Shown piece after piece: positions 34,167 to 45,382 of a stretch of 64,000 nt of DNA. Position 1 is the stretch's first letter; the number at the start of each line of letters is the position of its first letter. Source of the stretch: Thelephora terrestris (taxonomy: Eukaryota > Basidiomycota > Agaricomycetes > Thelephorales > Thelephoraceae). The stretch covers positions 124,001-188,000 of the forward strand of contig WIUZ02000026.1 in the NCBI GenBank assembly GCA_015956445.1, in the 5' to 3' direction. Below the pieces are notes generated by a model, which was not told the origin of the DNA, did no database searches, and saw only the letters and a list, made by a program, of their open reading frames with translations. The translations under genes were made by a program, and so were the position numbers.

Positions 34167-35447
34167 TCACCGCACCCAGTCAAACGCCGGGCTCTGTGGC
34201 GAGACCACGATCGCGTCGAGTTCCGCATCTTCGTCCTCTTCCAAATTCGGTAACTGAATTGTCACCGGATACATCAGAGGTGGGGGCTCGAGTCCAGCAG
34301 CCATGCGGAGGCTCCACAACTGCTGCGGCAGAGAGGTGTAACCGGTCAGATCAAACCGATCACACCACCCTTCCTCCTCTTCCTTGTAGGATCCAAGGAG
34401 TGAGCCTGGACTGGACCCAGACCTGACCCCATCTCCTTCCTCCATGTCGTCGTCCGCGAAGTCGTACACGGAGAACGAGGTGGAAGAGGATCGGGCAGGG
34501 GACGCAGTGGTCGGTCCGTCAACGGGTGGACCGGCGAAAACCGACCACGAGAGGGAAGGAGAACCTTCAGGGAGGAACTCGTGGGGCGTCACAGCGCCTA
34601 CGCGCGAGTATCCCTCTACTCGAGAACCTTGATAAGGGGCCGGCCAATCGAAAGCAGCGGCACTCCTACTCCAATAGCTTGCCGGGGCGGACGATTCCGA
34701 CTCAGAATCCGAGTAGGCGCCGAACTCGAACGACTCACGATCCTCGACTTCCTCTTCCGCGGAGTACCAACCGCTGACCTCGCCATCAGCGCAGCCCGAC
34801 CCTGACTCCGGAGATCCAGACAGCGAGTCCGAAATGGGAGAAGTGGAACCCTCTGAAGGAGGGCAGAACTCAGCAAGCAGTTTATCCTCGTGGTCTTCAA
34901 AGCGGGTCAGCCATGTCGGAAGGGGATAGCCGGCTTTGGGAATAACCAGGGGTGGTTCATGCCTGGCGCAGGATCCGCGTTGGTAACGGGGAGGTCGCGG
35001 TCCTACGACCCGTGGTACCCTGGTGGGGGTGGCCTTGGTCTGGACCGGGACTCGCGATCGGTCAACGGTCTGTCCAACCCGCTCTTGCGCGAATGCGAAT
35101 CGGGATCTCTGTGATATATCCCTTAGTCTTGAATCGTGATCCACCAAGGGCAGATCACTCACTTCTTTGGGGACCTGTAACATGTCCTCCGACGATCTTT
35201 GGCCGCGATCGACACGGCTACCCACGTTCGTACCCTCCTTAACGCGGGATTCACCCTGAGATTGGGAATGAAAGGGAATCCCAGGGTAGGCGGTAGGGAT
35301 AGGACTGAAGGGGTCGGGACCGAACGGGTCGAAGGTGTGGTTCGCCAACCAGTCGCTATATGAGGGAATGGACTGAGGGTCGAATCGTGGACCGAAGGAG
35401 TTGATGGCCATCAGCATCTCCAAAACGTTTTCGGTGGCAAAAGGCAT
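34167..35447 (-). CDS. orphan acidic, disordered protein (426 aa, single exon)
   Basis: A long uninterrupted frame without introns. The sequence is rich in S, P, E and D with patches such as YSDSESESSAPASYWSRS and DFADDDMEEGDG, a basic middle part (RVPRVVGPRPPRYQRGS) and no membrane span or known domain. Two short order-prone segments are visible: near residue 175 (PLPTWLTRFEDHEDKLLAEF) and near residue 370 (LPQQLWSLRMAAGLEPPP). Acidic disordered proteins of this type are often nuclear regulators, but nothing here proves it. The length of the frame and its codon regularity support a real gene. Confidence 0.6.
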   Translation of the reverse strand: MPFATENVLEMLMAINSFGPRFDPQSIPSYSDWLANHTFDPFGPDPFSPIPTAYPGIPFHSQSQGESRVKEGTNVGSRVDRGQRSSEDMLQVPKEVSDLPLVDHDSRLRDISQRSRFAFAQERVGQTVDRSRVPVQTKATPTRVPRVVGPRPPRYQRGSCARHEPPLVIPKAGYPLPTWLTRFEDHEDKLLAEFCPPSEGSTSPISDSLSGSPESGSGCADGEVSGWYSAEEEVEDRESFEFGAYSDSESESSAPASYWSRSAAAFDWPAPYQGSRVEGYSRVGAVTPHEFLPEGSPSLSWSVFAGPPVDGPTTASPARSSSTSFSVYDFADDDMEEGDGVRSGSSPGSLLGSYKEEEEGWCDRFDLTGYTSLPQQLWSLRMAAGLEPPPLMYPVTIQLPNLEEDEDAELDAIVVSPQSPAFDWVR

Positions 35448-36889
35448 TGCTCGATGAGAGTTCAGGGCTCAAATAAGAATTGGCGGCGGTGGTGGTCGGT
35501 GTTGACAGCTCGCAATTGGTGAGAGAATGCAGATGCAATGGTACGCGGTGGAGAAGTGATAAGCGGTAAGCTTAGCTTCTAAGGACGAGGGGTATGAGAG
35601 GGTGTGTGGAAGGCGAGCCGGTGAATGAGACGCATTATAAACACTTGGGCATGGCCCAGAAATCCCGACGCGGCGAATGGGTCTGTGGCGCACAAAGGAT
35701 AATACATCCTGGCCCCCCGCCATGCAGATCATGGCTAAACAGCCACGGTCATGGTGCGGAAGAGGGCCATGCGCTGATGCGGCGGTGCGGGAGCGAAGAG
35801 GGCCATTTCCATCACGGCCGAGATAAAGCGGCAGATGGTGAAGGGGGATTGGATGTGGAGTGTGGGTTTGAGTCCGGTTCGGCCGGAGTGGCTCATGGTT
35901 CTGGGATTTTCTGGCCGTGATTCGTCTGCAATTTCGGGAACGTCCTGCACAGGGTACCGCCCATTGTGGCGGAAGTCTTCAGGCTTCGACAGGTGGCTTG
36001 AAACGTTGCTTATCGAGTTCCTTGACCTTCGGCGTGGGTTTTCGTCACAAAACGTGAGTGGAGGGGGATGATGTTGATGAAGGGAAGGGAATGAGTTGGA
36101 AGGGTGAAGCGATTCCGCTGATCGAACTGTGGGTTTCCCTCTCATCCTCAGCCACGAGCCTCCGCCTTATCCTTATCTCTAGATTTCCATGGACCCACCA
36201 CCCCAATATACTTTCAAAGCTGTCCTCTACTACTTGCCTTTCCATCATGCAAATTCTTGCTCTCTTCGTCGCAAGGCGGTGGCGAGAACGGTGTCAAACA
36301 ACGCTTCCGTCGCTTGAGTAATGTTGTTCTCAAGCGAACGCGTTGGCGCACGAACATCCCACGGGGTCTAAATGGGACTCCCTCGTGTGCTAACGACGTT
36401 ACTTTTCAGCATATGTTGACCCCACACTCCTCGACCGGAAGTCTCCCCCGCGCGTCAAGACCTTGTTATCCTGCGAGACAGGAGTTGCCACCCAGCGAAA
36501 CTCACAAAACCGTAGGATCTGACACGTTGAAAGGGGATTTATCCTCTCTCTCATCGCTCCACTGTCTGCTTCCTTCGACTCCGCCGAACCCTTAGTTCCA
36601 GCCCCTCCAGATGAGACCTGGCGGGGGGATGAACCGCTACATCTGTTGGACCAGTCAATGTGCAGAATCTTCTCCGTCAAGATTGTTGCGCTTGTCGGCG
36701 ACGCCATTATGATGACGGAGGTTATCGCCAAGGCTGGAGATTAGTGATGACGATACGTCAGTTGTATAGGATTGAACCCACCCGCAATTGCGTTCGTCAT
36801 TCCTCCTACTAACGCGTCTACCAAGATCAAGGTAGTTTGGGATTGACCCAAGAGAGAGGACCGCGCCCTGTCGTTCATTTACAGTCGCT
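35448..36889. other. intergenic
   Basis: Promoter of the orphan protein gene and unrecognised DNA. The minus-strand open stretch at 35735-36145 (136 aa) has no recognisable domain and overlaps an opposite frame, so it is not called as a gene. Confidence 0.4.
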
Positions 36890-37400
36890 TCCTTCCCTTG
36901 CGGAAGGTAGAACCGAGCTTTCCTCAGGCTTCCTCGCCGGTGGTTGTGCAAGTCCCCTATCCTCCATCCACAGAGTTCCATAGTTTTTCTCCGTTGCTTT
37001 CTCATTTGCTAGCCGATGGGCCACTGCCTCGATACCCCTGTCCTGCGGAAATCGGGTTGTTGTGGATGAATGGCTGACGTAGGCGGTCACCACGCATGTT
37101 GCGGCAAAAGTCTGCTTGAGCGTTGTTCTGGCGGGGTGGCCGGAGGTCAATCCGAACTGGGAGGGATACTTCCCCGAGTTCAGCAGAGCTGTGGGAGAAC
37201 TGAGGAAAGAAATTCACGACCACGACAACTGGGATCCGAGGACGATTTTTGATGCTGAGCGTTGGAGAAATGGCCATAACGTGCATGAAAATGGGGATGT
37301 GAACAACGGGGCCTCGCTCTGAGCCCGCCCTTGTGTAAATTTCTATGGAATATTGCTGCCAACAGTTTGAGGCTCCAAATAGATCCTGGCGCGCCCAACT
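36890..37400 (+). pseudogene. 3' remnant of an F-box paralog
   Basis: Aligns with the second exon and 3' flank of the intact F-box gene (38390-38900). Shared stretches encode FSFA.R.ATAS, VVLAGWPE.NP.W.gYFPEF, GELRKEIHD and DAERW. The first half carries frame breaks and stops. No F-box or first exon is found upstream, so this is a tandem-duplicate remnant. Confidence 0.75.
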
Positions 37401-37599
37401 GAGCGCTTAAGCTCAAGCGGGAAAATGGGTTCACCATATTTCTACTTCGATCACCCTCCAGCGGAATTCCTTCCATAAAGCGATCTGCAAGATCGCTGTC
37501 GGTTGCTTACTGGGGTTTATTGTCAGTCATGCTTCACTAGTCTACTTGAGGAGATCGCACTCATCTTCGAGCTCTCAGATCTCACCCGCTCGTCATTGC

Positions 37600-38803
37600 A
37601 TGGATACACTCGCCCAAGAGCTCATCGATGAAATTATCGACAATGTTCCACGCCAGGACATGCCCTCTTCTTCTCTCGTCGCGAAGCGCTGGAGACGCAA
37701 AAGCCAACAACGCAACTTCGAACGCGTCCTATTCATGTTCGAAAATCTGGACCTTTGGGAGTTCAACATCCCACAGGACTTAGTCGATGGCATCCCTTCC
37801 TACGTTCGCCATGTGCGGTTCAAATTCACCTATTTTTCCAACCATGAACCTGGGACCCTTTCCCGCGTACTTAAGACCTTCGGGTCAATGATTTCCCTGG
37901 CGATCGACGACACCAGCCCCCCACCAGCTGAAGAGCTAGCAGTTCCCCTGTCGCTCGGCGAATTCGGGAATATCACACGCTTGGAACTCGTCTACGTGGT
38001 AGACACTGTTTCTGTGATCACGTCTCTCATCTTCTCGTTCCCAAACTTGAGGGAATTGATTACCTATCACCTTGACCTCTGGCCAGACGACCCATCTCCT
38101 ACCATCCCGGACGCATCACAGAGGGGACCGTTGGAACTGCTTTCGATACACTCTACCGAAGCAGGTAATTATCCCCCCCTTGCCCGATTGGGGCTCACAT
38201 CTCGCTGGCTCTCGTTGGATCCAAGCGGTGAGGGGATAGAGCTGTTTATCAAAAGGTCCTCTGAGACGATGGTGGAACTGACGCTGATCGGTATGCAACT
38301 CCTGCGAGTATTTGGGAAGAAAAATCCATAATTACTCACCTGCCAAAGATCCGGTTGGTTTTTGGTCGGGCCGAGAGGAAGCGCCGCCCCCTATCGTCCA
38401 TCTACCACCGCTTTCTTCCCTTACAAGTGTTAGAGTCCAACTAGTCTGGGAAAACCCATCCACCCGTCTTGCGGGACTCTTGTCTTCCATCCGCTCAGCC
38501 CCCAAATTATCCTCGGTCACTTTTTCGTTCGCTGACCGACGGGCCACTGCTTCGATGTTTCCTCCCTCCGGAAGTTGGGTCGTTGTGGATAGGTGGTTGG
38601 CATCGATGATCACCACGCGTACCACGGCAACAGTTGGCTTGAGAGTTGTATTGGCGGGGTGGCCAGAGGATAATCCGAGCTGGCGAGAATACTCCCCTTG
38701 GTTCAGAGAAGCTGGGGGCGAATTAAGAAGAGAGGCTCACGACTATGAGTATTATGATTTGAGGCCAATTTACGGTGCTGAGTGTTGGAGAGACTCATCG
38801 TAA
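37600..38803 (+). CDS. F-box-like protein (377 aa)
   Basis: Two exons, 37600-38307 and 38378-38803. The N-terminal F-box-like motif reads LAQELIDEIIDNVPRQDMPSSSLVAKRWRRKSQ, typical of the large Agaricomycete F-box family. The rest has leucine-rich, LRR-like character (SLIFSFPNLRELITY, MVELTLIGMQLLR) and ends GAECWRDSS. F-box proteins usually bring substrates to SCF ubiquitin ligases through Skp1. The start was set at MDTLAQEL, matching the paralog at 43375; an upstream in-frame ATG at 37546 would add 18 residues. A 70-nt intron (GTATTT..GAGAG) is needed because the frame otherwise stops after KKNP. Confidence 0.75.
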
Positions 38804-39536
38804 TGTGTTTGGAAATGGGGGTGTGGACGAACGGGCTTTGTCCGAGCCTGCTTCCGCGTAGATGTCGATAGGATATCACGCTTAATCGTTTTCACAACTC
38901 TTGGCCTCAATAGACTCTAGGGAATCGGGGTTGTACTGAACGCTTGACTTCAGGCTCTTGCCAGCACTCGCCATATTTCGTTGTTCTGGTCACTCTCAGC
39001 TTCCACTTCTTGAGCGATCTGACCTAGGCTGGAATCCAGCCTCAAATCCAGCGCGGGAGAATGGCTCAATTTGACGAGCTAAAGTCCTTGTCGGTGGAAC
39101 CCGCTAGGTAGCTTGAGGAGATTACACTTGTCTCTTTCCCTCTTCTCGTGAGGTCTCGGTGTCTCTTGGATGAAGTCGTGTTTCCCGTCCTCCTTCCCTC
39201 ATGCAGCCTGGGCGTGTTCCCAGGTTTTGGAAACCTGGCCCACTCTCACTCACTTCAACATAGAAATTTACGATACCACAGCTGCATACAGGATACGTCG
39301 AATGCCATGTTACACTATTGTACTCCTTTAGACATTTTACGCACTAGTCAACGCCATTTCCTAAGTACGGATATAATCTCGACGGGTTACACCCAACCCG
39401 CGGCGTCCATACAATCGGGGAAGGTGAGTCTATGCGAGAGCCGCCACCGCGTCTGCAACGAGTTGGCGCGCTCGCTCAGAACGATAGGTCACTGAGCAAT
39501 TGAACGGTTTGGCGTGTCTAAAGTAAGAAACGGAGG
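38804..39536. other. F-box 3' flank, duplicated promoter piece and P450 3' flank
   Basis: 38940-39130 resembles the region upstream of the F-box genes, including a CTTGAGGAGAT-CACT-like run that precedes each copy, but no F-box follows. From 39148 the sequence is the 3' flank of the P450 gene, shared in inverted form with 22990-23560. Confidence 0.5.
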
Positions 39537-39700
39537 TCAGGTTAAGCTTCGCAACATCCCCACTCCCAACTCATTCTTGTACCTGATTGCTCCGGTATCA
39601 AACTCTGCGGCAGGCGTGATTGAATTCCCATTCTCATCCGTAGCCTTCCGGACGTCCATCACGGCGATAGTGTTCGCAATGACCAACCAGAGGTTGGATT
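39148..39700. repeat. source copy of the P450 3'-end inverted duplication
   Basis: Counterpart of 22990-23560 in opposite orientation. It includes the last ~50 codons of the intact P450 gene and 390 bases of its 3' flank. Because the intact gene is here, this is likely the donor copy. Confidence 0.75.
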
Positions 39701-41746
39701 CAGCGAAAATTTTACCTGGACACACCCTTCGACCGAATCCCCACACCGAGTCTACGTGTTGAAGGACCTCCGGTTTGGATGGGTTCATGAACCGGTCTGG
39801 GTCGAAGACTTCTGGGTTTGGGTACACATCTTCGTTTCGGGTCAAACCCCTTATGTGAGGGTGGTCAGGCGAGGACGAAGACTATTGTGAGTGCTGGGGA
39901 CGTACCAAACATTGTAAATCACGGTCGAGTTCTTGGGCAGGAAGTATCCGGCGTACAAGTCGTCCTGTGTCAGACGATGTGGAACGCCTAAGTTCCAGTT
40001 AGGTTATGATGGGTGACAGCTTTGGCAGGAAACTGCGTGCACCTAATGGTGTGGGAACACCCCACCTTGTGACGAACAATTCAGTAAGAGGCGCTCAAAC
40101 AAGCAACCAATCCTGGCTGACCTCAAAACCTCCTTGAGCACGCAAGTGATATACGGAAGAGCATCCCGGTCGGAAATATCGACCAATCGGTCCGTCCCGA
40201 CCACCGTGTCGATCGATCCTCTCGCCTTCTTGTAGATGTCTGGGTATATGGTCATCGCGAGGAAAAACGATTGGAGCACCGAGGTACTCTGGCGCGCGTG
40301 CAGCGTATCGCAGGGTTCAACGTGTCAGCTGGTGCGCTCTTTCCAAATCGAGGCTGGCGAATAACTCACGGTATCGCTTCCACCTGGATTAGCGTCAGAA
40401 TCAGGAGTAAATTGAATGGGTCGGCGTGAGTGTGGGGCAACTACCACGATATCTGATAACGAACACCGAATCGCATCACGTACCGCCGTAAAGCGCGCCA
40501 CAGATGTGTTTCACGTCCTCGTAATCTAGGGTTTCTCCTAATACCTTCCGACCCTCTTGGACGGCTGTCAGAAGGCCGTGAGCCAGGGATTGATTTGCGG
40601 TCTTATCTGCCTGGGGGACGAATGAATCCTGAAGAAAGTGAGCTCGGAGAGGAGACGACGGTACGATTCGTTGTTGAACCCAATCCAGCGGCCAAGAAAA
40701 TAGCTTCTCTACGAGAGTTTTGGTGTAGGCGGCGTGTCGCTGGTAGAACGAGAACGGCATCCACGTAGGCCAATATTTCACTTGCGGAAACCGTTAGAAT
40801 TGCTGTTGATAAGGGAGAAAGGAAGGAATTTCTTACGCATGGGTAAGACGTCGCATAGTGTGGCCCCTGGAGTACCATAACGCAACGATTCGACTGCAGC
40901 TTCATCGGCGAGGTGAATGAAAGGATCGTCGATGCTCTGGATTGCGTAACCGTAAGTTACCCCCAGTATCATCGCAGCGGCTGATTTGAGGGAGGAGCTC
41001 AGTCGTGGTAGGCGGAGGGGGCTTTAATGAGGCTCCTCACTGAATCTGTGTAGGTGGCGTGGTCACGGTGAGAGCTGGTCGAAGTTATTACAGCATACCT
41101 TTTGATGTGATCTTCAAGCTTTTTCGGGGCCTTACCCAAGCCCGCAAGAAAATCATACGTCACGCCCTTCTGCATCTCGGCGTAATCGCTGAGGTGTCGA
41201 GGACCGAATTTCTCTTGGATGATTCTGCGATGCTTCCTCCAACGCGGGCCGGAATTCATCTGAGAGATGATGGATTCCCATCCCATCCTACACTCCGAAT
41301 TTCGTGAGCGTTGTTGTTACACGGAAACTGGGTGAAGAATGCTCAGCGTACATTTCAGAGAAGGTAACCATTCTAGGCCGGCTTGAATACACACTGCCAC
41401 GGTAGTCGAGCAGTTCGCGAGCGGTATCAAATGAGTTAATAATCACGAGGTGCTGTCCGAGTACCGATGCATGGTTAATCGGGCCTGCGGTGGTGAGTCA
41501 GGAAGGGTTCTGAAGCCTCGTCCCTTCTCTGCACCGTCAAGAGAACTGACCATATTCTTTACCCCACTTCTCAAACACGGGCCCGAAGTTTCCTGACCCC
41601 ATTTGCCGAAGGTTGCCAATAATAGGATCCGGGGTTGGCCCGGGGGGAAATGGAAGGTGGCTCGATCGACGGATGAGGAGCCAAGTGAAAATCCCCGCAG
41701 CAGAAACTGCTGTAAGAAGCAGGGGAGGGGGAAACACTGAGGACAT
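39537..41746 (-). CDS. cytochrome P450 monooxygenase
   Basis: About ten exons. An N-terminal membrane anchor (LLLTAVSAAGIFTWLLI) is followed by the proline hinge PFPPGPTPDPIIGN. The C-helix has WRKHRRIIQEKFG, the I-helix has GGSDTSTS, the K-helix has the ExxR motif in LKEVLR, then RWGVPTPLGVPHRL, and the heme-binding loop is VWGFGRRVCPGK with the cysteine ligand. The frame can be followed through each intron without breaks. The family is a fungal microsomal P450 of the O-methylsterigmatocystin-oxidoreductase-like group; the substrate cannot be told. It is an endoplasmic-reticulum enzyme using NADPH reductase electrons. Two fragments of this gene lie elsewhere in the window. Confidence 0.88.
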
Positions 41747-42269
41747 GTTTGTAGCTATGGGGGAAAAAGTATTACTGGGAGCCTGAGGGGATTAAGTTTA
41801 AATACGACTGGGTTTTGACAACCGGTGCCGAGCCCTATCTCGCAATCGTTAGGGATGCCCATCGGTGTGGTGGTATTGTAGCTGGGCTGATATGAGCCCA
41901 TCGAATAAGACCGAAAGGTCTAGTTCGCCTGAGTTTGACGCTCTTGCCATGAGCCGAGTCAAGCTGGTGTGATCCATCAGAAACTCGAGTTTGATCGTTT
42001 CTCGCGTCCTGATTTTCAAAATGCATTTCTCAATTGTTTGGAGAGGGCTCGGGAGTTCTGATGCGAGTCTCGAAAGGACGCACGGTGCCGAAGGCGAGTA
42101 GTTGAGGGACTGCCCTGCAAGCCACAGGCTCTGATCGAGTTCAAATCTTGAACCAGATTCAAACGGTGCAAGATCATCCTCTGCGCTCCAGAATACCGCT
42201 GCGCGCCATAGATGGCTGGCAGAGCGTGCCAGGCGGAAAGACTGAGTTCGGAATCGTAGGGCTCACGAC
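41747..42269. other. intergenic, P450 promoter
   Basis: No gene recognised between the P450 start and the SLATT relic. An apparent GTTCAAATC T-arm near 42140 has no matching acceptor or anticodon stem. Confidence 0.4.
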
Positions 42270-42730
42270 AGGCGTTGCTACTGCAGAGAGAAACAAGCTT
42301 TGAAAAAGATGTGATGGAAACTCTTCGACAAACCTTTGGTGCCTGTGGTGAGCGCTTAAGCGCTCATGACGAGATGTTTTTTTTGCATCCGAACAAAGTG
42401 ACCGTGGTTACGGTTAATGGTAGCTCGCGGTGAAACCTCAACAGTCTCGGCCTCCTACTAAGCTAACGTCAGGGGCCCGGGAGAACCCGAATTTTTGACG
42501 ATCCGTACGAGAGAGTTGAGTTTGTTCCTGAGAGAAGTCGAGACGTCTGGTGTAAAACGCAGTCAATCAGCTTTTCTTTGTTCTTTATTGGGAAATTCGG
42601 TCATTTACCATCTAGAATCCTCCTATATGCGCGCAGCAGATGAAACTGGGACGGAATGCGACGACCAGCTCCTCAAGATTTTGCAAGGTCTTAACAGGCC
42701 CCCGCAACACCAGCGTCGTGATTTAAACTC
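42270..42730 (+). pseudogene. fourth SLATT_fungal copy, decayed
   Basis: Readable pieces on the plus strand, in order: ATAERNK (end of the basic helix), an intron remnant GAGCGCT..GCTCATGACGAGAT matching the SLATT intron, then RGPGEPEFLTIRTRELSLFLREVET, an intron-like stretch encoding SVIYHLES as in copy 1, and DETGTECDDQL. TM1 and TM2 are missing and frames are broken. It is closest to copy 1, about 17 kb away, and in the opposite orientation. A 240-codon open stretch starting at 42495 crosses this relic but is not a real gene. Confidence 0.75.
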
Positions 42731-43374
42731 GCATCATCCTGGTTTCGTTTGCCCCATTTGCCTATTCCTGGCCTCGGTAGCCGAGTTTTGGATGGTAGGA
42801 TATCATACATTTGAAAGCATCCACATTCAGTGTTGCCGACAGCGGTTTCGACGGCCCGGTGAACCTGTTGGGACAACCCTGTTGATTGGGTATCTCATCC
42901 TTTCTGGATTGCCACCGAGAGAGTTGAACTTAACCCCAGCAACCGATAGGGTTGACCTCTCCTGCGTTTCAATTGTGTCTGCGCCTGTGCGGGCTGAGGG
43001 GGGTTGTTCAGGAGAGTGCCGAAGTCGGTTTGTCGGTGTAACAACTTCGCAGATGGTGTATGCTAAGCGAGGCCCTCTGAGTGCGCAATGGTTCTTGACA
43101 TGCGAGCGATTCGGGCACCAGTTTTCGCAAGGCCTTGAGGATGTAATGGAGGTCATGGAAAAGAACGGGAACCAGGCGTGGGAGTTTCCGTTCCGGACCC
43201 ATATGTCGGTGATCTGATCGAAGGTGCGGCTTTCAACAGCTTTGAACTCAACAACAGTGACATGTCGAGGATCCTCGTTGGTCGTCAGTGACCGGTGAAC
43301 TAGTGATGCTTTACTGGCCTCCTTGAGGAGACCGCACTGATCCAGATTATCAGATATCAATCACTCCTCACCGA
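42731..43374. other. unrecognised DNA before the broken F-box copy
   Basis: No family recognised in either strand. The last 60 bases resemble the leader of the intact F-box gene. Confidence 0.35.
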
Positions 43375-44501
43375 ATGGATTCGCTCGCCCAAGAACTCGT
43401 CGATGAAGTGATCAACCACATTCCACACAAGGACATGCCCGCCTCTTCTCTCGTCGCGAGGCGGTGGAGGCCAAAAAGCCAACAACGAAATTTCGAATTC
43501 GTCGTATTCAGACACGACGATTCGATCCTTTGGGAGAGAAACATCCCGCAATGCTTGGATGGCATCCGGACGAGCCAGTAACCCCCATCTCGCTTAGCGA
43601 GATCGGGAAGGGTATCACGCGATTGACCCTCTATTGCGTGTACCGCGAACCGTTCGCTACGATCACCTCCCTAATTTTCTCGTTGCCAAACCTGAAGGAA
43701 CTACTCATCATCAAAACCAGGTTCTCGTCCTATGAACCGCCCCTGATTCTTCCAGACGCGTCACGGAGGCTCGGACCGCTGGAAGTGTTTGTGGTACACG
43801 GAATGACAGAAGAGACTTACTTTGCCATTTCCCAATGGAAACTTGCATCTCGCAGCCTCTCACTGAATCCGGGTGATAAGAGTGCGGAGTTGTTTATGAA
43901 AATTTCCTCGGAGACGATTGTGACACTAACCTTGAGGGGTATGCAACTCCTGCGAGCCTTCGGGAAGTGGGGTTTGTACTAACACACTTGTCAAGATATT
44001 TATTTTGCTCTGTCCCGAACAATAATACCACCACCCCCTATCATCCATTTGCCACCGCTTCCTTCCCTCAAGAGAATCAGAATCGAGCTTACCTCAGCTA
44101 ATCCTAGTCGTCCTCTTGTGGGCCTTTTGCATTCTATCCACTCAGCTCCGGAGTTATCCTCCGTCACTTTTTCATTCGCCAGCCGGTTCTTCACTGCCTT
44201 TGCAGTTCCTCCCCCCGAATACTGGATTGTCGCGGATGAATGGTTGGCTCGGATCGTCACTGCGCGTACAACGCCAAAGGTCGGCTTGGAGGTTGTACTG
44301 GCAGAGTGGCCGGAGGGTAATGAGGAGTGGGAGGGATACTTCCCTGCATTCAGGAGGTCCGGGGGAGAGCTGAAAAGAAATGCTCACGACTACGAGTATC
44401 AGCATTTGATGACCGTTTTAGAACATCATGTTTGGAGGAACACCTCCATCGGGGTGAACATCTCCCGGTTACTGAATGTTTTTGATCGGAATCAACATTA
44501 G
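43375..44501 (+). pseudogene. broken paralog of the F-box gene
   Basis: Starts MDSLAQELVDEVINHIPHK and follows the intact paralog (37600-38803) through the F-box region. A deletion of about 140 bases after CLDGI removes the next segment and shifts the frame. The rest (SLSEIGKGITRLTLY, SLIFSLPNLKELL, MQLLRAFGK) is readable in another frame. The donor used by the intact gene (GTATTT) is mutated to GCCTTC here. The second exon, with FSFASRFFTA and VVLAEWPEGN, remains open to 44501. Deletion, frameshift and lost donor together argue for a pseudogene. Confidence 0.75.
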
Positions 44502-44639
44502 ATCCCTGTCATCCACCCAGTTTCGGGGTTGCCCCGTATTTCTGCGGAAATCCCCCATGTCGATATTTCAATGACGGCAAAACAGACACATTTTTAGAAC
44601 ATTTCAGTAAAAAAAAATACCTGGGTTCACAGTCGCCTG

Positions 44640-44880
44640 TACCACATTTTTGTTTCGGGTCGAACCCATCGGACGAAGACGATCAGGCGATGACGAAGGG
44701 GGTCAAGTGAGCGTCCGACCGTTGCGACGTTGAAAATACTTGCCAAACACAATAAATCACGGTCGCATTTTGCAGCAGGAAGTTTCCCTTATAGGAATCA
44801 CCTTGCGTGAGAGGCGATGTGGGACGACCATGTGCTGTCTAGGTTCTGAAGATCTGATGGGTTACAGTGGTGGGAAGCCG
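44640..44880 (-). pseudogene. cytochrome P450 fragment
   Basis: On the minus strand the sequence encodes LTQGDSYKGNFLLQNATVIYCVW, split here as LTQGDSYKGN plus FLLQNATVIYCVW. It matches the exon of the intact P450 that reads LTQDDLYAGYFL plus PKNSTVIYNVW, and includes parts of both flanking introns. No other P450 exons are present. A second displaced piece of the same gene family. Confidence 0.75.
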
Positions 44881-45382
44881 CGCGCACCGGCGTGAGAGCC
44901 CGGCCACTGGCATTTGTCGAACGCTTCATTCTCCCCAGGAAAACGGTGCTCCGTTTCCTTTTTGCAGGAGCATGCACCAACTTTCGAAGGGTCTGCATTG
45001 AGCCATGTCGTTTGGAAGGTAATGGTGGGCAGAGAACAAGAGAAGGGCGTGGTCGCACCACGTTCCAATTGTGGGCAACGGCCTCGGAAGGAGATATATT
45101 CAATGTCCTAGAAGAAAACTCTGAGGAAGAGCCACAACGCATGCAATTCTATCGAACCAAAAAAAAAGCGTTGAACACGTACGATGAAAACGATTAGACG
45201 AGCATATCGAATATTAGTGCGGGAGGAACCGCGTCCGGGTATACTAGAAATGGGGGTGATAGAGTGAACCAAAAAACGACAACACTTCGAGAGAAGAAGA
45301 AAAAAAAAAGAGCGACGGAGACCAAATGGACGTAGCGATGTTGGGAAAGAAGAGCGTCCACACCGAAAAAACGACAGACCCG
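44881..45382. other. intergenic
   Basis: 3' flank of the F-box/LRR gene and unrecognised DNA, with A-rich runs near 45160 and 45300. Confidence 0.4.

Noticed and set aside
35735-36145. 136-codon minus-strand frame
   Set aside because: No recognisable domain, overlaps an open frame on the other strand and has no clear promoter or partner exons.
42120-42190. possible tRNA around a GTTCAAATC motif
   Set aside because: Acceptor, D and anticodon stems do not form; only a T-arm-like motif is present.
42495-43217. 240-codon open frame on the plus strand
   Set aside because: Its first 80 codons are the decayed SLATT relic read through former introns; the remainder matches nothing and has unusual composition. 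It is a chance read-through of a pseudogene.
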